NCBI GenBank assembly: GCA_963749875.1
Contig: CAVVOX010000002.1
Span: 1,054,001 to 1,118,000, forward strand
DNA from: JAHQVI01 sp963749875
Lineage (GTDB): Bacteria > Pseudomonadota > Alphaproteobacteria > Rhizobiales > Rhodomicrobiaceae
DNA: 64,000 nt
Direction of reading: 5' to 3'
Shown: positions 63,582-64,000 of the stretch, piece after piece
How positions within the stretch are numbered: the first letter of the stretch is position 1
Layout of the letters: every line of letters starts with the position of its first letter
Notes under the pieces: model-generated
What the model was told of the DNA's origin: nothing
Database searches by the model: none
What the model saw: only the letters and a program-made list of their open reading frames with translations
Program-made: the position numbers and the translations under genes

Positions 63582-64000
63582 TCGCCGCCCTCCTCGTTGT
63601 CGAAGCGCTGCGGATCGAGCCCTAACAGCTCCCAGCTCCTGCGCATATGGTTGGGGAGCGGTGCGCTGACATCGAGCGGCGCGCCCGTCCCGCGCGGCAG
63701 CACGAGACGCCTTGCGTGCAGGTGCAACTTCATCTCGATGCCCTCGACCGGCAGGTTTTCGTCGCCATGATATTTCTGATCGCCGACGATCGGCGTGCCG
63801 ATGATCGCCATATGGGCGCGAAGCTGATGCTGACGGCCGGTCACCGGCTTGAGGCTGATCCAGGCCAGTTTCGGGCCGGCGCGCTCGATGACGGAATAAT
63901 GGGTAATGGCCGATTGCGCCAGCTCCTGTTCGCCCGGCCGCGCCTTGCGGACACGATCGCCTTCCGGCCCGCCCGCCTTAACGAGCGCCGCATCGACCTT
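63578..64000 (-). CDS. RluC/RluD-type 23S rRNA pseudouridine synthase (5' end outside window)
   Basis: The 3' 141 codons are present. The KLAWISLKPVTGRQHQLRAH segment is the conserved RluA-family C-terminal motif with the GRxHQLR Arg; GTPIVGDQKYHG and MKLHLHARRLVLP follow. The catalytic HRLD region lies beyond the window. RluC modifies positions 955, 2504 and 2580 of 23S rRNA in Escherichia coli; the exact subfamily is not certain from this part. Confidence 0.88.
   Translation of the reverse strand, partial: KVDAALVKAGGPEGDRVRKARPGEQELAQSAITHYSVIERAGPKLAWISLKPVTGRQHQLRAHMAIIGTPIVGDQKYHGDENLPVEGIEMKLHLHARRLVLPRGTGAPLDVSAPLPNHMRRSWELLGLDPQRFDNEEGGE

Overview
The window is a GC-rich (about 60%) chromosomal segment of an alphaproteobacterium, most likely order Hyphomicrobiales/Rhizobiales. 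The evidence is the gene order of its ribosomal block (rpsL-rpsG-fusA-tuf-rpsJ through secY-adk-rpsM-rpsK-rpoA-rplQ), an ATP12-type F1 assembly chaperone, a UbiH-family hydroxylase, hflKC, and several branched-chain-amino-acid-type (Liv) ABC operons. Genus cannot be fixed from sequence reading alone.

Region 1 (1-7.5 kb, mostly minus strand) holds a Sel1-repeat/DUF302 pair. It continues with a translationally coupled operon of patatin-like lipase, acetoacetate decarboxylase and 3-hydroxybutyrate dehydrogenase, which points to polyhydroxybutyrate/ketone-body turnover. Two stress-type envelope genes and two alpha/beta hydrolases follow. Region 2 (7.7-12.5 kb) is a complete Liv-type ABC importer operon whose first permease gene carries a +1 frameshift.

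Region 3 (12.7-24.4 kb) is a second, richer catabolic locus. A fused PfkB kinase-DUF2090 aldolase (IolC type) and an RpiR-type regulator are divergent from a Liv-type importer, an ATPase lacking the ABC signature, a frameshifted beta-hydroxyacid dehydrogenase and two SDR oxidoreductases. It ends in a decayed Tat-exported sugar-binding-protein gene. Import, oxidation, phosphorylation and aldol cleavage of a cyclitol, sugar or sugar acid is the natural reading; the substrate is unknown.

Region 4 (24.4-31.6 kb) is a mobile-element graveyard. It contains hflK-hflC, an intact IS481-type transposase, an IS66 TnpB remnant, a resolvase remnant, a chimeric transposase scrap and an IS3 element with a canonical -1 slippery site but a truncated orfB. 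Two cupredoxin genes (one a pseudoazurin) sit among these remnants. Region 5 (31.6-36.1 kb) has a lipid A acyltransferase, a ubiquinone-type hydroxylase, a trypsin-like protease and a small membrane protein.

Region 6 (36.3-55.1 kb) is the fused str-S10-spc-alpha ribosomal superoperon. It is preceded by a plausible promoter and a terminator-like hairpin overlapping a 28-codon leader ORF, and it contains a strong hairpin between tuf and rpsJ. Region 7 (55.1-64 kb) has a DegP-type protease, an acyl-CoA carboxylase beta subunit, an alpha/beta hydrolase, a YeeE/YedE sulfur transporter with a DUF302 partner, a frameshifted ATP12 chaperone, an HAD phosphatase and a truncated RluC-type pseudouridine synthase.

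A bipartite palindromic repeat recurs: three full copies of exactly 130 bp at 55.1, 58.7 and 61.8 kb and two partial copies at 12.5 and 32.6 kb. Three otherwise well-conserved genes each contain a single extra base. That pattern may reflect base-calling errors rather than three independent pseudogenes.
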